From the NCBI RefSeq assembly GCF_014648055.1, contig NZ_BMQJ01000007.1, positions 311,046-375,045 on the forward strand: a DNA stretch of 64,000 nucleotides. Reading direction: 5' to 3'. Positions within the stretch are counted from its first letter, which is position 1; every line of letters begins with the position of its first letter. Of this stretch, positions 7,053-14,539 are shown one piece after another. The notes beneath the pieces are model-generated. The model was not told where the DNA came from and did no database searches. It worked only from the letters and a program-made list of their open reading frames with translations. The DNA comes from Streptosporangium pseudovulgare (GTDB taxonomy: Bacteria; Actinomycetota; Actinomycetes; Streptosporangiales; Streptosporangiaceae). A program made the translations under genes and the position numbers.

Positions 7053-8042
7053 GTGGGCTCGAACGTACCCCGGATGATGTGGCAGTTGCTGGAACCCCTG
7101 CACGCCGTCACCTACTTCGCGCCGGAGGCGCGGGCGGCGGCCGACGCGGCCGGAATGCGCGGGTTCTGGATGGGATACTTCGCGACCCGGGCGGCTCCGC
7201 TCGGCACGGTGGGCCCGGAGGTGGTCACCGCCGCCTTCCACGGTTTCCCGCCCGCCCGGGTGGCGCGGGCGCTGCCGGACGCCTGGGGGTTCGCGTCCCC
7301 GGAGGCCGTGCTCCGGGCGCGTCTCGACGGGGCCGGGGCCGCCCTGCGGCGACTGCTCGCGGACGCGGTGGCGCCGGGCTCCCCGGAAGGAGCCGGTTCG
7401 CTGCCGGACGCCCCGGAGAAGGCGGGCTCGCCGGCGGATGTCCCGGAGCAGGCGGATCCGCTGCCGGACGTCCTGGAGAAGGCCGGTTCGCTCGCCTGGG
7501 AGGCTGCCCGCCGCGCCGACACCGCCGGGCGGGTGCTCGCCGCGGCGAACCAGGCCCTTCCCGAACCGGCGGAACCGTATCTGCGGCTGTGGCAGGCGGC
7601 GACCACGCTGCGCGAGCACCGCGGTGACGGGCACGTCGCCGTCCTCGTCGCCTGCGGCGTCTCCCCCGTCGAGGCCCACCTGCTCAAGATCGCAGCCGCC
7701 GAGACCGGCGCGGACGGGCTCCGCCTGGCCCGGAAGTGGGACGAGGCCGAGTGGGACGCGGCGCTCGGCTCCCTGCGCGCGCGGGGATGGCTGGACGGCG
7801 CGGGCCGCCTGACCGGGGAGGGCGCGCGGGAGCGCGACCGGATCGAACGGCTGACCGACGAGGCCGCCGCCGGCCCCTGGCGGGCGCTGGGCGAGGAGTC
7901 CACCGCCACGCTCGCCCGGCTGCTGTGGCCGCTGGCGAACGCGGTGATGGAGTCGGGCGTGTTCCCGGTGCCGAACCCGGTCGGCATGCCGTGGCCGCCC
8001 GAGCCGGTGGACGGCCTCACCGGCGGCCCCGTGACGCCCTGA
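7053..8042 (+). CDS. SCO6745-family protein
   Basis: A 329-residue protein matching the actinobacterial SCO6745 family: the N-terminal MWQLLEPLHAVTYFAPEARA and MGYFATRAAPLG segments are characteristic, and the C-terminal half (RLARKWDEAEWDAALGSLRARGWLD, then LTGEGARERDRIERLTD) looks like a winged-helix domain. The biochemical role is not established. Start GTG 7053 is preceded by an AGGAGGGAG run; upstream codons in the same frame lie in the region divergent to the LLM gene. Between the two halves is a three-copy 10-residue repeat insertion (LPDAPEKAGS-like). Confidence 0.8.
   Translation: MGSNVPRMMWQLLEPLHAVTYFAPEARAAADAAGMRGFWMGYFATRAAPLGTVGPEVVTAAFHGFPPARVARALPDAWGFASPEAVLRARLDGAGAALRRLLADAVAPGSPEGAGSLPDAPEKAGSPADVPEQADPLPDVLEKAGSLAWEAARRADTAGRVLAAANQALPEPAEPYLRLWQAATTLREHRGDGHVAVLVACGVSPVEAHLLKIAAAETGADGLRLARKWDEAEWDAALGSLRARGWLDGAGRLTGEGARERDRIERLTDEAAAGPWRALGEESTATLARLLWPLANAVMESGVFPVPNPVGMPWPPEPVDGLTGGPVTP
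7395..7484. repeat. 30-bp tandem repeat inside SCO6745-like gene
   Basis: Three 30-bp units (7395-7424, 7425-7454, 7455-7484) code in frame for a ten-residue Pro/Asp/Glu unit ending EKA or EQA. Confidence 0.8.
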
Positions 8043-8150
8043 TCCATGACGCCCTGACCTGCAACGCCCGGATCCGCGGCACCCGGCTCCGTGATGGCCC
8101 GACCCGTGGCGCCGGGCGCGGCGCCCCCTCCCGGGCCGCGGCCGGGGCCG

Positions 8151-8519
8151 TCAGCCGCGGGTCCGCGCGCTCGCCAGGGAACCGGCGACGTCCGGGTCGA
8201 TGATGAAGAAGGAATGGAGGTCGGTGATCTGCAACAACCGCTCCAGGTGGCCGCCCACCCCGGCCAGCCGCAGCCAGCCGCCCGCCTCGAAGGTCGCGGT
8301 CATCCCGCTCAGGAAGGTCCGCAGGCCGGTGGAGTCGCAGAAGGTGACGCCCTTGACGTCGATGACGATGTGCGCCTGCCCGCCGGAGACCAGGCGGTCC
8401 ACGGCGCCCCTGAGCAGCGGGCTGGAGGTCCGGTCGATGTCGCCGGTGACGGTGACCACGGCGCAGTCCGCGTCATGATGGTGGGCGATGTCGACGAACA
8501 GCTCTCTACTCATCGTCAT
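8151..8519 (-). CDS. STAS-domain anti-sigma factor antagonist
   Basis: A 122-residue SpoIIAA/RsbV-like protein. The core shows VTVTGDIDRTSSPLLRGAV, then HIVIDVKGVTFCDSTGLRTF, where DSTGL carries the conserved serine phosphorylated by a cognate HATPase kinase. Unphosphorylated STAS proteins bind the kinase and free its sigma factor. Start ATG 8519 (MTMSREL) gives a standard length; an upstream ORF extension is discarded. The HATPase protein gene at 4879-5610 is a possible partner, though the two are not in one operon. Converges with the SCO6745-like gene. Confidence 0.9.
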   Translation of the reverse strand: MTMSRELFVDIAHHHDADCAVVTVTGDIDRTSSPLLRGAVDRLVSGGQAHIVIDVKGVTFCDSTGLRTFLSGMTATFEAGGWLRLAGVGGHLERLLQITDLHSFFIIDPDVAGSLASARTRG

Positions 8520-8934
8520 CCACTCATTCCACGCGGCTGAGATGCCACCCGCGCCGGTAGCCGGCCAGTGATCAAGGTATACCCCCGGCACCGGGCCGGC
8601 CGGGCGACGCTCAGGAGACATGTGCGTAACGGCCCCGCCCGCGCCGATCGGATCGCCCTCCGTCCAGTGGAAGCGGACCTGCGGCGGCTCGCCGGTCCTG
8701 TCGCGCGGAACGCCCACCCGCGCCGCACGAGGCGGCCGGGGCCGTCGTGGCCCCGGCCGCCTCACGTCCCGCCCGGCCGCACCGCACCGCCGCCCCGCCC
8801 CGCCCCGGAAGGACGGCCGGCCGCCGCGGTCGCCGCGGCGGCCGGCCGGACGGCGGCCGGTGTCGCGCCGGATCAACCGAGCGACAGCCGGTGTGGCGGC
8901 GGACCAACCGAGCGGCGGCCGGCGTCGCGCCGGA
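8520..8934. other. Intergenic region without gene
   Basis: GC-rich sequence between the STAS gene and the GH81 stop. The left part is probably the STAS promoter region; the right part is CG-rich low-complexity sequence ending in a 31-bp tandem repeat. No credible ORF on either strand. Confidence 0.65.
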
Positions 8935-8942
8935 TCAGCCGA
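8850..8942. repeat. 31-bp tandem repeat spanning the GH81 stop codon
   Basis: Three 31-bp units (8850-8880, 8881-8911, 8912-8942), each ending in a CCGGATCAACCGA-like block. The third overlaps the last codons and stop of the GH81 gene (stop at 8935), so the repeat seems to have expanded from the 3' end of the gene. Confidence 0.75.
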
Positions 8943-11904
8943 ACGGCAGCCGTACCAGCGACGTGTCACCCGCGCCGAGGGTGGTGGCGCCGGTGCCGAT
9001 GGCGTTCCAGACCTCGACCCGCACCGTGCCGCCGGTGAGGTTCCCGTACGCTCCGGACGCCGACTGCAGCCCGGCCGCCTGGGTGTAGTGCTCCCACCCG
9101 GCCAGCGGGTCGGTGGCGAAGTAACGGTAGGTCTCCACCCGGTCCCAGCTCCCGTTCCCGGTGAAGTCGTAGGAGATCCTGAGCTGGGTGCCGTTGCCGA
9201 CCGTGGTCCCGGCGTCCAGGAACAGGTCGAAGGCGGTCGTGCCGCCGTTGTGTGCGGCGGTCAGGCCGGTCGCGGTGAAGACCCGCGCGTTCGTGGGCGT
9301 GCCGTCGTGGTTGACGCCGCCGGCCGAGGCGATCGTGACGGCGCCCGCCGTGCCCTTGGCGCCCGGGAGCGTCCCGTCCGCCCGGAGGTACCGGGTCGCG
9401 GTGAAGGGGGCGGCGGTCACCGTCGGCGTCACCGTCGGGGTCGCCGTCGGGGTCGCCGTCGGGGTCACGGTGGGGGTCGCCGTCGGGGTGGCGGTCGGGG
9501 GGAGGCCGCCGTCCGCGTCGCCGCCGCTCCAGTTCAGGGCGCCCGAGGCGACCGTCCTGCCCGCCGGAACGGTGAGCCGGGTGCCGTTGGAGAAGGTCAC
9601 CGTCATGTCGGTGCCGGTGATGTTGGACGCCACGTAGGTGCGGGCGCCGTTCCTGCTGAACACCTTGGCCAGCGGGTGGTCGGCGACGACGGTGGCGTCC
9701 ACCGTGCCGAGCGCCGCCAGGTTGCGGATCCAGTGGAAGGTGTGCGCCCGGCTCTCGCCCTCCTCGGGGGTGTAGCCGGGTGCCGCGCGCAGCTTGGCCA
9801 ACGCGGCGTCGCCGTCGCCGAGCGCGAGGTACTCCCACAGGATGTCCTGCCACACCGTGGGCTCTCCCCCGTTGTTCCTGACCACCTCGGCGTAGTTGCG
9901 GCGCACGTAACCGGGGTCGTCGCCCAGGTAGAGGTGGCCGCCGGTGATCGGAAGCATGTTGATGCCCTGGATCATCTCCGGTTCGGCGCTGAACCAGGTG
10001 GCGTAGGCGCCGCCGTCACCCCAGACCATGCCGACCGCGCCGTGGCCGAAGTCCCCGGGGAAGTTCCGGTCGCGGATGTCGAACCAGTACTCCTTGATCG
10101 CCTCGGCCTGGGTCGTGTACATGTAGACGCCCGCGTCGCGGACGGCGGTGTCGCCGGTGGCCTGGCCCCACTGGATGAGGGCGTTGGCGAAGTTCATGCC
10201 CTCGGACGAGGACTCCTGGTTGTTTCCCGCGGCGAACGCCCCGTGGCCCGACGCCCAGTCGTGGCCGGCGTAGATGTCGAAGTCACGCAGGTACGGGAAG
10301 CGTTCGTCGCCGCGGTCGTAGTTGTCGGCGTCGCGGATCAGCAGGTCCACCATGCCGCCGTACCGGCTCTTCTTCGCCCAGTCCGGCTGGAACTTGGCGA
10401 GCGTCGCCGCGGCGGCGATGTAGTAGCCGTAGTGGAAGTGGTGGTCGTTGAGCTCCTGGTCGGAGCCGTAGGAGGCGGGGTAGCCGATCAGCGTGCCCCA
10501 GTTGGGGTCGTAGTAGAAGACGCGGGAGGTCTTGCCCGCGGCGGCGGTGAACCAGTCGGTGAGGCGGGTTCGGACGGCGGTCAGCGCCGCGTCGCGGACC
10601 GAGGTGAGGCCGAGCTGGTCGGCGATCTCCGCGATCCGGGCGGCGCGGCCCAGGCCCTTGCCGGTCCAGTAGGTGTCGTCGCCCCTGGCCGCCATCGGGT
10701 CGCCCAGCTCGGCGTTGAGGTGGCCGGTGACCGTGGCCAGGTCGGCGCCCGAGCCGTCGGCGACCGCGGGAACCTCGGGCAGCACGCCGGTGTAGGCCAT
10801 CGTCGTCGTGAACCCCGTCCCGGTGATGATCTTCATCGGGCCGCGCGCGGAGGCGTACGTGGGGGTGAGGGGGGTCGCGCCGGTCAGGTGGTTCCACTGG
10901 TGGGGGTACAGGGCGATGACGGTGCCCCGCTCCGTGCCCTGCCTGGCCGCGGTGGTGAAGCCGTACGTCGTGGTGACCCTGCCGCCCGACGGGTCGTACG
11001 CGTAGGAGACGCGGGTCCCGGTGACGTGCGCGTGCGCGTACCTGGCGTAGGTGGCGGCGAGGGCCGCCCTGTCCTGGCCGCCGGGCAGCACCGCCACCGA
11101 GAAGAAGCCCTTGCCCGCGAGGGAGGAGGTGATCGTCGTCCCGCTGACGGTCCAGGTGGAGCCCGCCGGGGCGTAGGCGACGTAGTCGCTGCCGCCCGCG
11201 GTGAACCCGATGACGGGGCCGTCGTTCGACCAGACCGCGGGGACGCCCGCGGTGCCGTTGATCCGCGCGTCGCCACCGGTGACCTGGAAGTAGGTGAACG
11301 GCAGGCCGTGGCCGATGGTCGCCTTCATGGTCCGGGTCCCGCCGTTCCAGTACGGCGTGACGGTCCAGTCGCTCCAGCCGTCCACCTTGACGTCGGGGGA
11401 GCTCATCCCGGTGACGCCGACCCGGATGTCCTCGCGGTACTCGTACTTGTACTCCCCGACACCGGTCGCCGTGCCGGTGATCGAGGTCGGCCCGGAGTCG
11501 TAGGAGAGGCCGATGCCGTCGGGGAAGGTGTCGTAGGAGACGGGGTGGGCGTGCAGGGTGTCGCTGTAGGCGCAGTCGTTCCGCTTGAAGAGGAGCGAGG
11601 ACCACCAGTCGTTGGTGGGGACGGCGCCCTTGGGCGCGTTGCCGGTCACCCAGCGGCGCGGGTTGGTGGAGAGGTCGGCGCAGCCGGTCGGCAGGGAACG
11701 GCCGGCGGGCAGCGTGTCGGCGTAGCCGCCGGCGCCCACCGTGGCCGCCTCGGCGGGACGTGCCGCGCCGAGGCCGGCGCCGGCGCCGAAGACGCCGGCC
11801 AGCAGCGCGACGGCCGCGAGCACGGCCAGGCCGCGCCGGCGGGCGGGGCTTCTTCCCGGGGGTCGTGGTGTGTCCGGCATCGCGGCGTGGTTCGGGTGAT
11901 CCAT
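8935..11904 (-). CDS. Secreted GH81 endo-beta-1,3-glucanase with C-terminal CBM
   Basis: A 989-residue secreted enzyme that cleaves beta-1,3-glucans (laminarin, fungal wall glucan). Residues 1-~53 are a signal peptide (ARRR, hydrophobic core, ending AEA). The GH81 domain (~60-780) shows NDWWSSLLFKR, DHHFHYGYY (~485), NNQESSSEGMNFAN (~560, with the catalytic Glu region) and EPEMIQGINMLP (~637). A Thr-Pro-rich TPTATPTVTP linker (~800-828) leads to a ~155-residue beta-rich module like CBM56, which binds beta-1,3-glucan. Start ATG 11904 has GGAGG 8 nt upstream. A TTGACG-N17-TACGTT promoter followed by a GAGAGCGCTCTC operator precedes it, so induction by glucan breakdown products through a LacI-type repressor is likely. 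Confidence 0.93.
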   Translation of the reverse strand: MDHPNHAAMPDTPRPPGRSPARRRGLAVLAAVALLAGVFGAGAGLGAARPAEAATVGAGGYADTLPAGRSLPTGCADLSTNPRRWVTGNAPKGAVPTNDWWSSLLFKRNDCAYSDTLHAHPVSYDTFPDGIGLSYDSGPTSITGTATGVGEYKYEYREDIRVGVTGMSSPDVKVDGWSDWTVTPYWNGGTRTMKATIGHGLPFTYFQVTGGDARINGTAGVPAVWSNDGPVIGFTAGGSDYVAYAPAGSTWTVSGTTITSSLAGKGFFSVAVLPGGQDRAALAATYARYAHAHVTGTRVSYAYDPSGGRVTTTYGFTTAARQGTERGTVIALYPHQWNHLTGATPLTPTYASARGPMKIITGTGFTTTMAYTGVLPEVPAVADGSGADLATVTGHLNAELGDPMAARGDDTYWTGKGLGRAARIAEIADQLGLTSVRDAALTAVRTRLTDWFTAAAGKTSRVFYYDPNWGTLIGYPASYGSDQELNDHHFHYGYYIAAAATLAKFQPDWAKKSRYGGMVDLLIRDADNYDRGDERFPYLRDFDIYAGHDWASGHGAFAAGNNQESSSEGMNFANALIQWGQATGDTAVRDAGVYMYTTQAEAIKEYWFDIRDRNFPGDFGHGAVGMVWGDGGAYATWFSAEPEMIQGINMLPITGGHLYLGDDPGYVRRNYAEVVRNNGGEPTVWQDILWEYLALGDGDAALAKLRAAPGYTPEEGESRAHTFHWIRNLAALGTVDATVVADHPLAKVFSRNGARTYVASNITGTDMTVTFSNGTRLTVPAGRTVASGALNWSGGDADGGLPPTATPTATPTVTPTATPTATPTVTPTVTAAPFTATRYLRADGTLPGAKGTAGAVTIASAGGVNHDGTPTNARVFTATGLTAAHNGGTTAFDLFLDAGTTVGNGTQLRISYDFTGNGSWDRVETYRYFATDPLAGWEHYTQAAGLQSASGAYGNLTGGTVRVEVWNAIGTGATTLGAGDTSLVRLPFG

Positions 11905-11950
11905 GGGGGTGCCTCCAGGGGAGGGGTCGGATCTGGAGCGGAGCGGCTGA

Positions 11951-11962
11951 GAGAGCGCTCTC
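11951..11962. promoter_or_regulatory. CelR/CebR-like operator of GH81 gene (proximal)
   Basis: Perfect 12-bp palindrome GAGAGCGCTCTC, 47 bp before the GH81 start and 7 bp downstream of the putative -10 box. It shares the AGCGCT core of the CelR/CebR box at 5627 but has GAG/CTC flanks, so a related LacI-family regulator may read it. Confidence 0.75.
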
Positions 11963-11969
11963 ACAGCGG

Positions 11970-11998
11970 AACGTAGCCAGCCGTCCGGCCGTCGTCAA
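11970..11998 (-). promoter_or_regulatory. Putative GH81 promoter
   Basis: On the minus strand TTGACG (11993-11998) and TACGTT (11970-11975) are 17 bp apart, a good housekeeping-type promoter. The operator at 11951-11962 lies at about +2 to +13. Confidence 0.65.
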
Positions 11999-12137
11999 TG
12001 TTTCACCGCGATTACCGCCGGACGAATTTCCGCCGTTCGCTTTTCTCAACGGAACCGCTGACGGGAGGGGTTCTCCTCGGGCTCCGGGAACCTGACAGGG
12101 AGCCTGACCGGCCGCCCCACCCAACGTCCGATGTCTT

Positions 12138-12149
12138 GAGAGCGCTCTC
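12138..12149. promoter_or_regulatory. CelR/CebR-like operator (distal)
   Basis: A second GAGAGCGCTCTC palindrome, 176 bp from the proximal copy, with right-hand flank extending the half-site to GCTCTCCCA. It could serve as an auxiliary operator for repressor looping, or act on the divergent secreted-protein gene. Confidence 0.65.
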
Positions 12150-12250
12150 CCAGCAATGCCGGGGAATTCGGGCGGCGCCTCCCGGCCGCGCCCGCCCGGA
12201 GAGCGCCGGCCCGCGCGCCGCAACTGGCGGGACGGCCACAAAACCATGAC

Positions 12251-12279
12251 TGGACACGCTGAGTGATTGTTCGTTTACT
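12251..12279 (+). promoter_or_regulatory. Putative promoter of small secreted protein gene
   Basis: TGGACA (12251-12256) and TTTACT (12274-12279) are separated by 17 bp, 41 bp before the ATG at 12320. Confidence 0.5.
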
Positions 12280-12319
12280 GTCAGTGTTCACTCCGGCACC
12301 CCCTGCTTCAGGAGGAATC

Positions 12320-12685
12320 ATGCGGCACGGAAAACTCATGGCCATCACACTGGCGACCGTCGTCGGCTGCGCGGGTCTGGCCGCGGCGGCGGCCGCCCCG
12401 GCCACCGCCACCGTCGACGCCCCCACCAGCTCGGCGGCCGACTTCACCGGCTACCAGATCGTCAAGCTCCCCAACGCCAACGTCCCCAACTTCTCCCGTC
12501 GCGTGGTCCGGTGCCCCGACGGTAAGCGGGCGGTCGGCGGCGGCGCCGAGGCACAGGGCGCGGACGCGATCCTCGTCGGTTCCTTCCCGACCGACGACGG
12601 CACCGGCTGGATCGGCCTCGGCCGGCAGAACCGCTACGGCGACGTCGGCATCAGCGTCTACGCGGTCTGCGCCAACGTCAGCTGA
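12320..12685 (+). CDS. Small secreted protein of unknown function
   Basis: A 121-residue protein with a signal peptide (MRHGKLMAITLATVVGCAGL, cleavage near residue 30 after ATA). The mature ~91 residues contain two cysteines, in VVRCPDGKRAVGGGAEA and YAVCANVS, probably a disulfide. The CPDGKRAVGGG pattern recurs in actinobacterial secreted proteins of unknown function. Start ATG 12320 has GGAGGA 4 nt upstream. It is a single-gene unit closed by a strong terminator, divergent from the GH81 glucanase, so it might share its inducer. No enzymatic motif is seen. Confidence 0.8.
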   Translation: MRHGKLMAITLATVVGCAGLAAAAAAPATATVDAPTSSAADFTGYQIVKLPNANVPNFSRRVVRCPDGKRAVGGGAEAQGADAILVGSFPTDDGTGWIGLGRQNRYGDVGISVYAVCANVS

Positions 12686-12700
12686 TCCGCCTTCCCTTCG

Positions 12701-12738
12701 CTCTGGCCAGACCTCCCCCGGGTCTGGCCAGAGCCTTT
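12701..12738 (+). terminator. Rho-independent terminator
   Basis: Perfect 13-bp stem (12701-12713 with 12721-12733), 7-nt loop, followed by GCC and a run of five T, 16 bp after the secreted-protein stop. Confidence 0.92.
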
Positions 12739-12811
12739 TTCGGATCCAGGTCCGGGCTCGGGCCCCGGGCCGGGGCCTGTTTCGATCTCCCGCGGCGGCC
12801 CGGCCACCCCG

Positions 12812-13261
12812 TCAGCGGGACCGCTTGCGATCCAGCGTGCCCCAGGCGCGGCTGTTCTGGGCCTCGACGAGTTCCGCGGCCTCCCGCATCACCGACTCGT
12901 CCACGGTCGCGACGACCTCACCGCACCGGATGAGGGGCTCGTTGTCCGGCCCCCGGGACACCTCCTCCCCCGCGAGGATCCACGCCCTGACGTCCGGCCC
13001 CCGGTCGCGGCGGATGTGGGAGTAGTCGTAGAGACGCCGGGCGGCCCACAGCCTGGTCGAGCGATCCCCCCACCAGCTCTCGACGTCCAGCGGATTGGCG
13101 GACAGTCCGGGCAGCTCGGCGCCGGTCAGGGCGTCGCGGCTGCGGCCGGTCGTCTCGTCACGGTCCAGGTCCCGCGACCACCGGATGAAGAGCCCGTGCC
13201 GACTGTCCAGCAGCGTCGCGAGTTCCGACAGGCTGGTGATCACAGTCGGTGCCGACGCCAT
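12812..13261 (-). CDS. DUF6098 family protein
   Basis: A 149-residue protein of the actinobacterial DUF6098 family: LSELATLLDSRHGLFIRWS at the start, a GAELPGLSANPLDVESWW block, and IRCGEVVATVDESVMREA at the end. No catalytic function is known. Start ATG 13261 (MASAPTV) with GGTGGAG upstream is preferred over an upstream GTG-type extension. Converges with the secreted protein gene. Cytoplasmic; no signal or membrane segment. Confidence 0.8.
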   Translation of the reverse strand: MASAPTVITSLSELATLLDSRHGLFIRWSRDLDRDETTGRSRDALTGAELPGLSANPLDVESWWGDRSTRLWAARRLYDYSHIRRDRGPDVRAWILAGEEVSRGPDNEPLIRCGEVVATVDESVMREAAELVEAQNSRAWGTLDRKRSR

Positions 13262-13408
13262 CGTCTCCACCTCGCTTCGACGTGCTTCCCCGATCGGGCC
13301 CGCCGGGCTCACCGGCGGGCCACCTCCGGCTTCCCGCCGGGCGACATTCCCACGGTTCCCACGTTCTCCCAGCTCACACCTGACCCGGGAATCCCTCCCC
13401 GGCGACGG

Positions 13409-13548
13409 CGTGCGGCTCAGCCGTGCGATCCGGTGTCGTACAGCGTGCGGCTCAGCCGTGCGATCCGGTGTCGTACAGCGTGCGGCTCAGCCGTGCGATC
13501 CGGTGTCGTACGGCGTGCGGCTCAGCCGTGCGATCCGGTGTCGTACGG
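13409..13548. repeat. 35-bp tandem repeat made from the cydB 3' end
   Basis: Four near-identical 35-bp units (13409-13443, 13444-13478, 13479-13513, 13514-13548). The rightmost contains the last codons and stop of cydB (stop at 13522); the other three extend downstream, each bearing a copy of the stop region. Differences are one or two bases per unit. Confidence 0.92.
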
Positions 13549-14535
13549 CGCGCGCCGCTGCAACAGCAGCAGCCACGCCATGGACGGCAGGACCAGCAAC
13601 GCGCCCACGGCGAGCACGAGGAGCGTGGCGCCGAGCACCGACCGGGTGGCGGCGGCCTGGTAGACGGTCAGGCCGGGTGGCAGCATCGCGGGGTACTGGG
13701 CGACCGGCCACCCCCACAGCACCGCCGTGACGGCCAGCGCGGCGGTGACCCGGACGAGCAGGAAACGCCTCAGCCACAGCAGGACCAGGGAGACCAGGCC
13801 GAGCACGGCGCTGCCCGCCACCAGCGGCAGCGCCCGGTGGATGAGCCCGTCGAACAGCCGGGGGGCGTCCCAGCGCAGCACGGCGACGCCGGCCAGCGCG
13901 ACGGCGCCCACGACCAGGCCCGTCACCAGCGCCCGGCGCCGGAACCCCTCGGCCAGGTCCGGCAGCCCGGCCCGTCTCGCGTCGTCGCACAGGTACACGG
14001 CGGCGAGGTAGACGCAGACCCCGATCGCGAGGACCCCGCCCAGCATCGAGGTGGGGTTCACCCAGCTCGCCATGATGTCCCCGGCCCCCAGCCCCGGCGG
14101 GACGCGCCCGGAGGCGATCCCCCCGGCGACCGTGCCGAGGAAGAAGGGCGTCAGGACCGAGGAGATCGCGAAGGCCGCGCCGAACAGGCGCTGCTGCCAC
14201 AGCTCGGTGCTGGCCTTGCGGAAGGCGAACGCGGCGCCCCTGGCGATGATGCCGAGCGCCACGAGCGTCAGCGGGATGTAGAGGGTGGACATCACCGCGG
14301 CGAACGTGGACGGGAAGGCGGTCCACAGCACGACGAGCACGAAGATCAACCAGACGTGGTTGGCCTCCCACACCGGCCCGATCGTGTGCTCGATGAGCCG
14401 GCGCTGCGGCATGCCCGCCCTGGCGCGCCCGGCCAGCAGGTCGAGGACGCCGCCGCCGAAGTCGGCCCCGGCCAGCAGCGCGTACAGCGTCACGCCGACC
14501 CACAGCACCACCAGCATGGCCTGCACCAGGTCCAC
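13522..14535 (-). CDS. cydB: Cytochrome bd oxidase subunit II
   Basis: A 337-residue polytopic membrane protein, the second subunit of the quinol oxidase that reduces O2 at high affinity. The N-terminus (VLWVGVTLYALLAGADFGGGVLDLLAG), the GPVWEANHVWLIFVLVVLWTAFP segment and the AFRKAS/LGTVAGGIASGRVP region are typical CydB features; about eight to nine membrane spans are visible. GTG 14535 is 4 bp after the cydA stop, so the two are translated from one mRNA. Its final codons RRAPYDTGSHG lie inside a 35-bp repeat unit that recurs three times downstream. No cydDC genes are adjacent. Confidence 0.95.
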   Translation of the reverse strand: MDLVQAMLVVLWVGVTLYALLAGADFGGGVLDLLAGRARAGMPQRRLIEHTIGPVWEANHVWLIFVLVVLWTAFPSTFAAVMSTLYIPLTLVALGIIARGAAFAFRKASTELWQQRLFGAAFAISSVLTPFFLGTVAGGIASGRVPPGLGAGDIMASWVNPTSMLGGVLAIGVCVYLAAVYLCDDARRAGLPDLAEGFRRRALVTGLVVGAVALAGVAVLRWDAPRLFDGLIHRALPLVAGSAVLGLVSLVLLWLRRFLLVRVTAALAVTAVLWGWPVAQYPAMLPPGLTVYQAAATRSVLGATLLVLAVGALLVLPSMAWLLLLQRRAPYDTGSHG

Positions 14536-14539
14536 CGGG

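Larger units (their letters stand above)
11905..12319. other. Divergent regulatory region between GH81 and secreted protein genes
   Basis: Holds the GH81 promoter, two GAGAGCGCTCTC operators and a candidate promoter for the plus-strand gene. No ORF in it looks real. Confidence 0.7.

Noticed and set aside
8620-11976. Plus-strand open frame of 1118 codons opposite the GH81 gene
   Set aside because: It is antisense to a clearly functional secreted enzyme, has Val/Gly/Arg-rich composition typical of GC-rich shadow frames, and no domain.
13409-13548. Possible CRISPR array at the 35-bp repeats
   Set aside because: Units are directly adjacent with no variable spacers, and they derive from the cydB 3' end.
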